Shown piece by piece: positions 1 through 11,399 of a stretch of DNA of 64,000 nt (within the stretch, counting starts at the first letter, position 1; each line of letters begins with the position of its first letter). The translations under genes were made by a program, and so were the position numbers. The stretch spans positions 60,370,393 to 60,434,392 of the forward strand of contig CM068581.1 of the NCBI GenBank assembly GCA_035048485.1. Direction: 5' to 3'. Source of the DNA: Pteria penguin. Taxonomy: Eukaryota > Mollusca > Bivalvia > Pterioida > Pteriidae. Below the pieces are notes generated by a model that worked only from the letters and a program-made list of their open reading frames with translations, had not been told where the DNA came from and ran no database searches.

Positions 1-47
1 TCAGCAACCACCACCCCCTTCCTGGATAACTGCGTGACATTGTTATA

Positions 48-225
48 ATATATTTAAGAAATGAATGTTATTCAGATGTAGTGATATGGGGAATTTATAT
101 TACCATCTCGATTTTGCTAAATTGAATGACGCCTGGTAGGTCGTCATGATGAATTTGGCAAAATACAGATGGTAATATAAATTCCCCATAACAACCTTCT
201 GAATTACATTCATTTCTTATAGTTA
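48..225. mobile_element. fold-back (MITE-like) palindrome
   Basis: Two arms of about 75 bp pair almost end to end around a centre near 131-144. The core arm 'tatggggaatttatatta' (86-103) returns inverted at 175-192, and the outer block 'aagaaatgaatgt' (56-68) returns inverted at about 205-218. No ORF is present. The shape is that of a non-autonomous fold-back element. No target duplication was identified. Confidence 0.7.
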
Positions 226-1111
226 CATCCCTTTTATGTATATATTTGGTAATTTACTACTACCTTTTTTTTCAAATTTCCCGCTGCCCTGCCCCTAGTG
301 TCCGTTGTCAAGGGACGTTACTAATGATGTAGTTGAAGGTGTAGAAAAAGAACATTAATAGAGTTTTATCACTGAAACTCACAATGTCTCCGGTTTGCGA
401 ACAATGTAATTAATTATTCTCTGTGGTATAGACACTTCTTCTTCTTCTTCTTCTTCCAATACGAAGTGTACTCAAAAGTTGAGCGTTATACTTCACTTGT
501 CAGTGAGGTCAAAGCGAAGCTTAATGTATTCGTTCTCCACTTTTAGGCGACATGCAGAGGACATGCAGATAGGTAATGACGTAATTAATTATCAATTTAC
601 CGTTGTCAAGAACATTCGCAGACTAACTGCATTTTTATCATTGGTGAAAAACAGTAAACAAAAAAACAGAGGAACTGAATTTTGTTTTATTCATTACAAT
701 ATACGAAAAAGAAGCAAGATCGCCGACTTAGCAACGACGTCAATATCGACATGGGGCAGTCATGTTGTTTCCTCGCTTCATTTGATTGGCCCAGCAGATG
801 GTAATATAAGTTCATAGATGGTAATTTATGGACAAATATCAACCATCTGCTTTACATAAAGTTAAAAAAATCCAAAATGGTAATATTGAAAACTGTATTT
901 CACCAGTCTTACATGTTGGTAATGGGTTAACATTGAACTCTTCAGTCATATGGATCTAGTATGTTCTTCTCCATTACTAGTGACAGGCAAATATATGCTA
1001 CACATACAATTGAAAATAAGACAGTATGTCCGGTGCATTATCATGTTTATTTGAGACATATTACAGGACATTAATTTGATTAGTATTATAAATCGGGTTT
1101 CTATTTTTCAG
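226..1111. other. intron sequence upstream of the first visible FAR exon
   Basis: No exon recognised. A (CTT)n run lies at about 437-456 and scattered 'gatggtaatata' motifs at 796-900 recall the core of the preceding fold-back element. The next upstream FAR exon was looked for here and not found, so it presumably lies left of the window. Confidence 0.5.
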
Positions 1112-1241
1112 AATGTCAAAGACGGTTAATCGAATGCATAAAGGAATAGATTCCGTCAGTTATTTTACACAACATTCATGGCAATGGTCAAAATCAAACG
1201 TAGATGTGCTGTTGGCAAACATGTCGAAAGAAAACAAAAAG
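1112..1241 (+). CDS. FAR: FAR exon (internal)
   Basis: Acceptor 'tttctatttttcag' ends at 1111 and the donor is AAAAAG|gtagtg at 1242. The exon is entered with one base completing a codon and leaves in phase 0. It encodes 43 residues with the Y-F-T-Q-H-S-W-Q-W motif of FAR C-terminal domains. The in-frame ATG at 1113 is internal, not a start. Confidence 0.85.
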
Positions 1242-4200
1242 GTAGTGTGTACACATAAGATACGTCATCTGAATTTTGTCCTAAATGATACTCATTTTTG
1301 GGGACATAATATTTGCAAAATATAATAGTTTTTCCAATTGTCGCCTTCATGGATTTCAGCACGTAGTCGTAAATTACCTGTTACATGCGCAACGTGACAG
1401 GGTGAAATGTAAAATTAAAAAAATATGAATTTTAAAGTTATTTGTACGGAACAAAAATTTTAGAAATATGGGTTTTAGAGAACCTGCATGCTCCTTGAAG
1501 GCTGCAAGTGATGTACATGATACGATGCCTTTTGGTAGCTGATTCCATTGGGTGATTGTGTGAAAGAAAGAGTGTTTGTGTCTTTTTATGTGTAGATGTG
1601 TCTGAAACTGAAGGGTCTGTGTGATTTGTTTGTGAGTCAAGAGCAGTGTGCGGAATAGCAATGATGTTGAGGCGGATTTTATATAAGAATAATACTTGGG
1701 TTCACAAACGACGTTGTTGAAACATGGCCAAATTTAGGTGGTGTAACATGTTATTTAGGCACCATCCACTTGATATTCTGGGGAGGGGGCATGGGATTTT
1801 TTGAAGAAAAACAATCTTGCCCTGATTTTGAATAACAAATAATCTTGATCATTCACACATTAAAAAAATAATTTGTCCACGATACACAAGCGTAATCTAA
1901 AACCATACTTTGGGAAAAGTTACGTGAGCTTCGCTCGCTAGAATTATACATAACACAACATTTTATGTTATAATGATCTTCATCAGTTCAATCATGGACT
2001 AACCTACTATAATTATTAGTTGATTAAATGGCAATATTTATCAGTATATAATTGGGATTTCTATAGGTACTAATTGTGCACCTCTTATAGCAGATTTGTT
2101 TCTATATTGTTATGTGGGGTGTTTCAAGTATTCTATTCAACAATCTAAATAATTCCACCTTATGTTACATGTACACGACATCTTAGTTAATCCCCGAGTT
2201 TAGCTAACATATACCCATCTGGACTTCTGTTAAACAATATTTGTGATGCAGAAACACTTTCTTGGACCTATACATTATGACAATTAACAATAAAATTCAT
2301 ACTAATATTAATGATAAACATGACGATTTTAGATTTCCTGTTATAAATTCCCCTTAGTCGAATGGTTATAGGTGTTCCTAGACTAGACTCCAATCATCTG
2401 TTATTCGTAAAATTCAGTTGGTTCGATTTGCCAGCGCCTGCGCTAACGTTTTGGAAATTTCAACTTAGGGTTATAAATATCATAAACTTAGAAAAGCCCT
2501 AAGAAATTGTTTTAGGTCCTATTCAAAACTTTTATCAAAATTCGGAAATATTACGTTCCATCCAATGGAATTTCCCATCCCAATTTCTATGGTAATTGTG
2601 TACAAACGTAAGGTTCGAATAAGTTTATCTCGTCAGATTCCAGATAGTGAAATGCCTTCGTGACCTACAGTAATATGACTCAGAGATCATCAAAAGCACA
2701 GAAATTCTTGCATTAACCCCTTCTACACTCTTATTCAGAGACTTGTAACTGAACCCGTACGCTGACTAAGAGGCGGATGGGGACTATATCGTGGGCCTTG
2801 TTGAAACTTTTTAAAAGGAGAAATGGTCCTGAACCTCATTCCCTTTTACTGTTAATTGGAACTCTCTTAGATCAAGGGTATGAGCTGGCTCCCAGATCGA
2901 CAGAGCACAGTTTACTCGTGTTGATGACGATTTATAAATGTTTGATATCTTGGTCTTACTTAGCATTACTGTAGAAGTTTGTATTTTTATTACCTCTTAA
3001 CTTGAGAGACTTGTTGATCATTGCTCGTTATACGGTTGATTATTTTTAAATGAGTGTTCTTTAATTATACTGCTTTTAAGGAAAGTGGGGCGCAGGACCC
3101 TTAAACCGGTTAACGACTCCAATTGATTCTCTACTATCGTATCAATTGACCGTCCTAAGTCGGTATTGCAACTGCACCTTAATCGAATTTTTTTGTGACA
3201 AGGTGTGTCTGGTTTTTTTTTTCAAATTATTACATTATCATTTCCGTGGTGATTTCAGATGCTTTTATCTTTTTCTGAGAATTCTGTTTGATGTTTGTAC
3301 TGGATATGTGCCAAAAATGGTTCATGACAGATGGACACCAAATAATAGCACCCCAAGGTGAATTTTGCAGTGTATTCATATCTTAATGTGCTTAATGCAT
3401 TTTGATAGAATCAATATCGAAGAAGTATCAAACCGTTTATCATTCTCAAAGTCCAAGGACAGATACAAAATCGTGTAAATTTCAAAAAGGAACTGACTGC
3501 TGTGAACCCCGATATACTGAAAAATTCCGAGATGAGACCAGGTGCCCGGGGAGAGTAAGCGTCTCCTGTTTGCATGCATCACCCGTCATAGAACTCAGAG
3601 ATACAAATTCAAATTCCTTTTGCTGATATCTCTATCCTATCGAAAGTTATGGCATTTTAGAGAGGCCAATTTTGACATTCTCATAGAATGTTTTCTTTAT
3701 ATAATTATTTATTGATTTCTCGATTTAGACGGGACCAACATTTCTCACACATTTAGAATGTTTGTCATTTCTTTGTCATTTTTTTTTACCCAGGGTAGCC
3801 CTCTTTCCTTCACACCCCTACCCCTTCTCACCCTCCCGCTTCTAGTCTCACCCGCATTGCAGTATATGGCAACATTATGATGGACCAAAAGCGTATAACA
3901 TAGCTGAGATCAGTTTGAGCAGAATTTTGTCAAAAATATCAGTGTTTATTATAAAATTTGTATCGTTATACAGCAATATTTTATTGGTGGAAAAAAATCT
4001 TGCTCTGGCTCTTCTGAAAAAAATATCCCCTTGCCCCAAGGTTGAGGTAAAAATAATGATTTGGCGGGGTTGAAAAATCCAGCCCCCTCCCCCGAGATTA
4101 TTAAATGGACGGTGCCTAAATGAGCTGGTGTTTTGGAATTTGTTGATGACATCTGGCTGCTTTTCGCCGAAACAATTCAACCTAGTGTATTGGTGTATGT

Positions 4201-4758
4201 GTGTTTTGTAAGGTAGATAGCACGTTTTGCCATTGTATTCAAGAGTTGGTCAGACTTGTGATTGATAATTCTTTTTCTTATTTCTTTGATGTTTTGTTTT
4301 GGGAAATTTAATTGTTTTGAAGCGTTTGCTTGATGTTGCCTATGTGTCTGTTCCATTAAAGTTCTGACTGTTAAGCGTACCGCATCGACAAAAGCGTATT
4401 TAACACGTATAAAGCAAATAAATGGTGACCCAAAACGGACCATTTATTTCGGTGATTATAAGAAAAATAAAAATATTGTTGAGGTTATAAATCTGGTACT
4501 AACTCATGCATGAGATTTGACCACAGAAGGCTGACTACCTGCCCGAGATAATTCTGTGTCCTACATAATTACTCTGGAGTGTTCGAATAGTTGTGGCAAT
4601 GGTAGATTTAGGAGGAAGTCTTTAGCACATGGTTTCAAAATGTTCGAAAGAGATCAAGTTTCAATAGGGCAGAGCATTAAGAAATAAGACGGGATTCTCT
4701 GCTCACATGCATTTAAAATCTTCTATAAAATCTGTTATAATCACCGCTGTAACGTTGA

Positions 4759-4837
<79 letters not shown>

Positions 4838-7800
4838 AGACTTGAGAATCTTATATCAATAGATATGAGATACAAAATATATAATATATTAATATAAGAA
4901 ATAATAATAAGAAAATGAAAAATAAAGAACGATCGTTTGAAATATCTATTAGAAAAATAAAAAGAAAATTGTGCAGGCTGACTCTACCTCCTCATCTTCT
5001 TCGACAACATTACATTTATCATTTGATGATGAGTAAAATGAAATTTGAATAAAGAGTAAAGATGAAATTTTAATATAAAACTTAGTGGCTATTTTGATTG
5101 TGTATGTGCGTTTAAGGAGAGAGATTAGATATTTAAATATATTGACATTATAGATACTCCTTCGAAAACTCGGTTCAGTTTTAGGTCAAGGGTTTTCTCC
5201 GGGAAAGGTAGATGAAGCACACTTGTTGTGCTCAATCATGCATGAGCTAGACAAGCGAATCGCACTGATTTACAATTATGCATTCAAAGTATGTTTTCAT
5301 GACAATAATTTTGTTTAAAGTTAAAGGTTATGCCAATAATTGTGTCATGCTATAATTTTTAGAATTTAGTTAGTACATGACAAGTGTACGTGTACTTAAT
5401 TGCAATTTTAGGCATTTTATCGCCCAATCGTAGCTTAAAATCGGAACCAACGATCCGTTATGTGTCAACTTTTACTTGTATATACGTGTTAGATACGTTT
5501 TTCTCGATGCGGTACGCTTAACGGTCAGACCTCTATTGTAAAGTGTTTGGCTTAGGTATTTTGTTATTATTTTTGTTGTTTTGTTATGAGGTTAAGAACA
5601 AAACATTTGTCCTGCCCCATCTAACAGTGGGGTGAGGGTTAAATTGCATTTTTTCCCGTCGCCATTAAATCTGATTTGTTTGTAGATAATGCTGTCGTCT
5701 GCGAATAGGCGAAAAATTAAGTGAAGGTATCCATACAAGTCATTTATATAGATGAGAAAAACAATAGGACCAAGCACTGTCTCCTTTAAGACCCCAAAAG
5801 TGGAGAGATTCCATCTGGGAAAAGTTTGAGAGAAATTATAGAGAAAGTCAGAACTCCAGTTAAGATTGGTGTTAAGAATGGCATAGTGGTTAAGCGTATA
5901 GAGCAAACGCTTGTGAATATCCTTGTCAAAGTTTTGGCAGTTACGTCAGTCTGTAGGTAGCAAAGTATTTAGAAAGTTCACGTATGAATGTCGGGATATG
6001 TTATGCAATTTTATTCAAGATGCTGCATAATATTACTGGAAATAATGTGTTTACAGTGTTTTGAAATTGGAAAGAATGCAAGTGAGAGAGACATAACGAT
6101 AATTGATTGTTTTTCACCTTCCTAAAAGACGTTTGCATGTTTGCAGTTTAAGGGACAATGTCACGGTTAGGAGTCGTTACACATGAGTTTAATTGTTGGT
6201 GTAAGTTCTGCACTAGGTCCTTTCAAAACTCGAACACTGATATTACTATGGCCAGTTGCCATGTCTCGATTTATGTTATTGAACATTTTTGTTATACTAT
6301 TTTTACTTGTGCATATTTAGTATAGGCTGGTGTGGTGATCATTCTTTGGTATTGCATTTTCAGGTGATTCTGTTATGAGCGCACTTTAAAAATGTTTAAG
6401 ATTTTGCCTTTAGAGAGAGTGTATTATCGCCGATAATGCCATTTTCCCGTTGGGCTGGTATGCCCGTATTGTCATTTTTCGTATCTATAATATAACAGCT
6501 TTTTATGTGTATTTGTGAATGTTTGTCTATCTGCCTCATTTATCGATAGGTCAAAAATCATGTCTTCAATGCCAAATAAGCCTTTATCATATCCGGCTCT
6601 TGTCTGCTCTTACTTCTTTTATATATTTTTCAAGACAAAATCTTTTTGTCTGGCTTTTTCGATGATAGCTTTTTATTTATTTTTTTTTTCAATCTGTTCT
6701 CTAATTTGGTTTGTGATTCATGTTAGTTTCCTATTATTAGTTTATTAGTTATTATTTGTAAGAATGTTCCGGGTGATTTTTGGACATAAGGTCTTCTTGA
6801 AAATGCCTCAAAGTTAGTCAACGTTTTTTTGTATTTTTGTTGTCTTTCATTGTTTTATATCTTGTGCGATGTTGTCTCAGTTTGCTTATTTTTTTATTTT
6901 TTTATTTATTTTTTTTTGTTTCATTTTATAATTCATCACATTCTACCAAGACAATGTCAAGTTAAGATTTTTAAATGGTAGGTAAGATTTTTATGTCTCC
7001 AAATGACGATGATGCATTCGTAAGGACGAGAACAAGAATCCTATTTCCACGAGTAGGTTTGTTGACCATTTCCTCGAGTAAAAAGTCATTAATGATGTTC
7101 AGGAGAGTGGATGTTGTTTATAAACTGGGATGGAGTAGACCAGTCAAAATGGCCCAGGTTGAAACCTGTACCTACTTGTACAGTGGTCTTTTTATTGGCA
7201 TTTATTTGATCCATTCAATGAATAAGCTATCGAGAGCACTACCATTGTTAGATGGTGGTCTATAAAAGCAGTTGATTTAAGTGCGTTTGCAATGTAAAGA
7301 TGATGGATAAATTTAAACCATAAGTCTAAAAATCATGAAACCAGAGGACATACAAAATCAGTGAAAATGAAAAACAAGTGGAAACTGTAAGACTGGTTTT
7401 GCTCAAACATTCTCACAATTTGTTTGTAGTTCAACAATTTTCAATAAAATACTTTTCGATATTGCAATCAATACTTTCCTATGATTTTGGCCTTGGCGGA
7501 CAAAAGGAGTCGATCCCGTGTGCTCGACGTGTTAAATCTTTTTCCCTTGGTATATTCAAGGTAATATCCTGTTAGTATTGTCAAACAATGTAGTAAAAGC
7601 GATGAGTCGAGATTGCAAAGAGAGCCAAAAGTGACCGGATGTGTACAAAAATAATGGAATTCAAAAATAGATATTTGAGAAGATCGATCTACCAACAATA
7701 TTTACCTTTATGCATGAGAAGATGTGTTAAATTGTTCTGTAAACTCTTAATAGTGAGATACAATTAAAAACAGAGATCATAATCTCGGAATAAGCAAAAT

Positions 7801-8693
7801 ATCCAAGAATATTCTCAGGTTTTCCTTGACCTATGGTATAGTGATCTATCTTCACACTAATTACCTGTGTTGTATTTTATTGCTACCGTTCCATCATACC
7901 CTGTTCTGATGTTTTACGACTATGATACTTTCTATACAACATCAGTAGAGATTCATCTGTCGTGGTGAGGTGTTTATGCATTATTGTTATATTACGGCCA
8001 GTCCCAACAAAATGCATTTCTATTACTGGCACCAGATTCCAGTGATGTCACTTACATGTATGTCATTGTTATTGTAAGTTTCCCATTGACTGTCACAAAG
8101 CGTTATTTATTTTCATGTATTACATTGCTGAGTTTTTATTCTTGTTATAGACATTCTATTTTGATATGAAGGATATCATTTGGCAAACATATATTGATAA
8201 TTGGTGCCGAGGAACAAAAAAGTTTCTGTTGAAGGAAGACTTCAAAGATCTGCATAAAGCAAGAAAACACTTAAACAGGTAAGAGATTAATTAATGAATG
8301 TATGTCACGTTTTTATTACGTATTATCCTAATTCTAAAGCATTAAAGACTGTGTTCTGCCTTTAATGATCCATTTTCGAAAAATATTTATTTCATCCTTA
8401 AATAGAATAATATCGAATAATAAATGTAGTAAACTTAAATCTTTTTCATAAATAATACATATATATCACTAATATTCCATTTACGTTTTATCCATAGGTT
8501 ACAAAAGGCGAAGGCCATCTTCAATGTCATTTGTATTATTGGAATATGGCGACTGGTAGCTCTGAAATCAACATTAGCAAGTAGATCTGGAATGATGGTT
8601 GTTAGAATACTGTCTTTCATCTTGAAGTATTTCTCAAAGAACGCTTTCTATCTTATCGAAGTGTGCACAAATGTAACAAAATCCAAGAAATGA
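1112..8693 (+). CDS. FAR: fatty acyl-CoA reductase, C-terminal three exons (5' partial)
   Basis: Spliced CDS of 1112-1241, 8151-8278 and 8498-8693; together 150 residues and a TGA stop. FARs reduce fatty acyl-CoA to fatty alcohol with NADPH, for ether lipids and waxes, at peroxisome or ER membranes. Exon 1 carries the family's S-Y-F-T-x-H-S-W-x-W block followed by V-D-V-L. Exon 2 opens with F-x-F-D, then I-W-x-x-Y-I-D-N, G-T-K-K-F-L-L-K-E-D and A-R-K-H-L. Exon 3 begins L-Q-K-A-K, then a hydrophobic stretch (I-C-I-I-G-I-W-R-L), and a second hydrophobic tail ending K-S-K-K. The order matches the C-terminal 'sterile' domain of animal FAR1/FAR2. Junction phases are 0 and 2, and all three acceptors and both donors are canonical. 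The NADPH-binding Rossmann part is missing because its exons are off the left edge. No AATAAA is seen close to the stop; one lies about 1 kb downstream. Recognition is from memory of the family, not a search. Confidence 0.88.
1470..1693 (-). pseudogene. LINE reverse-transcriptase C-terminal relic (CR1/jockey-like)
   Basis: On the minus strand, F-L-Y-K-I-R-L-N-I-I-A-I-P is followed, after a frame change near the A-run at about 1580-1590, by H-K-H-S-F-F-H-T-I-T-Q-W-N-Q-L-P. This is the 'SFFPRTIxxWNxLP' terminus common to invertebrate LINE ORF2 proteins. It is a short, frameshifted remnant within the FAR intron. No 3' tail or target duplication could be placed. Confidence 0.75.
1724..3800 (+). 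mobile_element. Penelope-like retroelement relic, copy A
   Basis: At 2051-2120 the frame reads IGISIGTNCAPLIADLFLYC, the 'PMGTxxAPLxADLF' reverse-transcriptase block of a widespread animal retroelement group that I take to be Penelope-like. Stops and frameshifts break the rest. The catalytic YLDD site, intact in the second copy (32.8-34.7 kb, minus), is damaged here at about 2172-2182 by a small deletion. The two copies align throughout, including the non-coding 3' part ('accgtcctaagtcggtattg' at 3149-3168). Copy A carries an extra ~185 bp at about 3409-3592 absent from copy B. Both copies start with a G-rich 5' segment ('ggcaccatccacttgat'). Confidence 0.7.
3409..3592. mobile_element. ~185-bp insertion inside Penelope-like copy A
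   Basis: Defined by comparison with copy B, which runs directly from 'ttggatag' to 'agctcag'. 'atagaa' occurs at both edges of the extra segment and may be a short target duplication. It contains no gene and its family was not recognised. Confidence 0.5.
3885..4130 (-). repeat. inverted 5' fragment of the Penelope-like element
   Basis: Read on the minus strand, this begins 'ttaggcaccgtccatttaa' followed by a G-rich run, matching the 5' segments of copies A (about 1755-1800) and B (about 34,680-34,740). It lies just beyond the 3' end of copy A in opposite orientation. Confidence 0.55.
4361..5536. mobile_element. inverted-repeat element, ~85-bp arms, ~1.2 kb
   Basis: 'gttaagcgtaccgcatcga' at 4371-4389 recurs inverted at about 5505-5523. 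The flanking sequence also matches (acgtat.taacacgtat, tgac.ca.aacgga), giving arms of about 85 bp. The ~1 kb between has no convincing ORF and includes a (CT)n tract. It could be a non-autonomous DNA transposon or a fold-back element. Confidence 0.55.
4762..4834. repeat. (CT)n microsatellite
   Basis: Uninterrupted CT dinucleotide, about 36 units. Confidence 0.97.
5592..5950 (-). pseudogene. LINE reverse-transcriptase catalytic-core relic
   Basis: The minus strand reads F-D-K-D-I-H-K-R-L-L-Y-T-L-N-H-Y, then G-V-L-K-E-T-V-L-G-P-I-V-F-L-I-Y-I-N-D-L, then L-F-A-D-D-S-I. These are RT motifs A to C of CR1/jockey-type LINEs, with the catalytic F-A-D-D box retained. Flanking motifs are missing and stops interrupt upstream. 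It is a dead fragment in the FAR intron. Confidence 0.8.
5951..8150. other. rest of the large FAR intron
   Basis: AT-rich, with T-runs at about 6875-6920. Apart from short open frames of random appearance I see no further exon. The acceptor of the next FAR exon ('cttgttatag') closes the interval. Confidence 0.5.
8151..8278 (+). CDS. FAR: FAR exon (internal)
   Basis: Acceptor 'ttcttgttatag' and donor TTAAACAG|gtaaga. Entered in phase 0, left with two bases. It encodes F-Y-F-D-M-K-D-I-I-W-Q-T-Y-I-D-N and G-T-K-K-F-L-L-K-E-D, the most diagnostic FAR segment in the window. Confidence 0.9.
8498..8693 (+). CDS. FAR: FAR terminal exon
   Basis: Acceptor 'ttttatccatag'. Its first base completes the split Arg codon. 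It encodes 64 residues with two hydrophobic stretches, as in FAR C-termini, and ends at TGA 8691-8693. Confidence 0.85.
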
Positions 8694-9816
8694 ATTTCAA
8701 ATAGAATTCTATAAAGATGCATGTATTGAGAATACCAATATTGACATGTACATTTCTATTTCTTCGTAGTGATTGATAAGATAGATTCAGTTGGTTTATA
8801 TTGATAGTTGCTGTGGAGGCTTTTATTGCTTGGGCGTCTTTCATTTCATCAAATCCGTTTCCATGACAAAGGAATTGAAAGAATTCTAACGAGGCTGTTA
8901 GTCAACACGTGATGTCGGAACTGTAAAATGGGTGTTCGGCAAAACGTGATAACAGATGTTCGTCATCAATTAGGTGGTAAACGAAGGTTTTCTACTGACA
9001 TGTAAACAAAGTTCTGGATACGAAAATCTTAAGTTGGTGAAAAGGGGCAAATTTAATATTAGATTGTTTTATTTTGGTTTTGTTTAATTTGAATTTTTTT
9101 TTTTTTGTATGTCTCCTGACTTGTCTGATTAATTGGGTTTTACGTTGATCAAGCTCAACATGATATTTATTATATATGTATTGTCGTGTTTCTTCGACTT
9201 GGAGTTGTGGATATCGGATCAATATCTTTAATTTTTACTTACATGCACAAACCAGCTGTGTTTCAATGGTATGCTGATTATATTGTAAGTTACAAGAATT
9301 TTGCCGAAGTAGACATTAATCACACTACATACACGTTTATTCAACCCATCCATCAACTCTGTACTCATTCAACAATTATTTTTCAATTATTTATCTCCTA
9401 ATTGAATTCTTCATATAATCATAGATGAACACAACCACACTACAATAGTTATGTAGAGTGCATTGCATGTGTAAAGATAAACTTAAGATACTTTAATTGT
9501 TTTAAAGTGAGCGAGTACTTTTAGAAGTCAAAATTATCTGCATAACATGTATATTATCATCGACTTTCTCCAAAGCTGCTTATGCAGGACAGGTAAACAA
9601 ATGTTGTATCTCAAATATTATCTGTTACATAATACTTGTTAATATGGGCGTAGCCATGTGTTCGGTGAAAGAATGCATTTATTTATAAATAATAAAGTAA
9701 AAAAGCGCAAGAAAATAACTGCCCAATTGTTTTATAGTAATATACATATATTTTCATAACCTATAACTGTTAATATAATGTATATGATGTGTTTTATTGA
9801 AAGACCAAGGTTGTAG
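8694..9816. other. FAR 3' flank, no gene seen
   Basis: AT-rich. An AATAAAG lies near 9690. No exon or repeat family recognised. Confidence 0.4.
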
Positions 9817-10050
9817 CAGTGGCGTTGGAAGCAAATCAAAAGTTAGGAGAAAAGGGGGGGGGGGAAGGGGCCAAAATCATAAAATATTTTTCTTGGCACT
9901 GAACGAGTTCATCTACCGTTTGATATGTAATAAAGAACTAATAGAAATTCGGAGCTTGTGTGTTAGAGAGAATATTTTTGACGAATACATAGGCATCTAT
10001 GTTAACATTTTCCAGAGAAAAAAATCACGTTAACCTCGGTTCCTACGCCT
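9817..10050. mobile_element. possible MITE with G-rich interior
   Basis: Left end 'ggcgttggaagc' and right end 'ggttcctacgcc' are imperfectly inverted. A poly-G run at about 9856-9866 is typical of the other short MITEs here. Confidence 0.35.
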
Positions 10051-10678
10051 AGATGTAGAATGAGTTTGCCACCTCTCGCTTTATTGCTTTTATGTTAACA
10101 GAGAACGGTAGTATCCTCTTTTGACTGTCTAAGTCTTATATGCCTTCAATCTGTAACAAATAGAAGAAACAAGGGGTTGAACGCAGCAAATTGACAATGA
10201 ATAAAAAGAAATCGAAACAAAACGACTTTTCAGTTGATCATTCACTGCTCAGCTGTGTATGTCACCTGTCTTGTCTGTATGTGATCGTATTTGCTATTTG
10301 AGTGTATATAATTGGCTCTTAGAGTGTACGATACACGAGGCTAGTGGTATGGTATTTTGACCTTTTTATTTCCTTATTGTCAAGACATATCATAGTATAA
10401 TTTTTAAGATATTGATTTTTTCCGAAATGTACACTAGAAGCTTCAAATCCAGATTTAGAAAATGGTACATAACCATGTAACCAAGCGGTTTTATTGCAAC
10501 AAGTCGTAGTGCTAGGTACTTATAGTGATGATAATTATCACAGAACTAGAAACGAGTATGAGTCACGATGTCAGATGAGACTGCAAGGTCGTGGTTCCTG
10601 TATGACATTCTTTTAAAATAAGATGGAATACACATTTATATATGTTCGAAGATTGGGGGGGGGGGGGGGGTTTCGTGT

Positions 10679-11042
10679 TCGATATTGCCTGCCTGACGCT
10701 GCCTCCACTAAGATGTAATACGATGCGTGACCAAAATATGAATCAAAAATAGTCAACAATAACAAGTGTTTGAATGTATTTGTTTTGAGAGATTAAGATG
10801 AGTGTAACAGATATAAGTGATGGATAGTCACTTAACTAGGTAGGAGAATGACGAGGTAAGGCTGAAGTGTCATGGCCCCTTTATCATATTATTAAGCAAA
10901 TTCAAAAAGGCGTAAAGAATAGATTTCCAAAATATGTTTTGGCTAGTTGGATATTGCCTGTCTGAAGCTGACTCCTAAACTAAATTTTACAATGTATGAT
11001 CAAGATACGAATAGTTACAAATTAACTAACAGTAACAAGCAT
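10679..11042. repeat. two diverged ~95-bp direct repeats
   Basis: 'gatattgcctgcctgacgct' (10681-10700) and its variant at about 10,950 start similar blocks running through 'aacaataacaag' and 'aacagtaacaag'. The copies are about 268 bp apart. A poly-G tract precedes the first. Confidence 0.5.
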
Positions 11043-11399
11043 GCATCTTGTTCAGATGTCCATGACTGGGCCGTAGGTGGAATGTGTTCTTCACTTACTT
11101 TTTTTTTCGTAACGTGATTAAAACATTTGTCTGTAGCTGGTCAAAAATATCCCTCGGTTCCTTCGGGCATGCCAGCATGGCAAAATACATTTTATTCTAA
11201 AATCACTGTATTGTAATGTCACGTGTAGCGTTCAGCAAAAATCATAGTCATCTACCTTTTTGAACATGTTAAATGCATGGATAGGGGTTATCTCCCTTTT
11301 TGTTTTCTTCACACATACATTTTGTAAATGATTTTTGAAAAACTGTTTGATTCACAGTAGTTGCAGTTTCATTGAACTGAGAAATGTTTCTTTGTTTTT

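Noticed and set aside
479..817. 112-codon plus-strand ORF
   Set aside because: No domain or homologue recognised, not in frame with a FAR splice site, and overlaps repeat-like 'gatggtaat' sequence.
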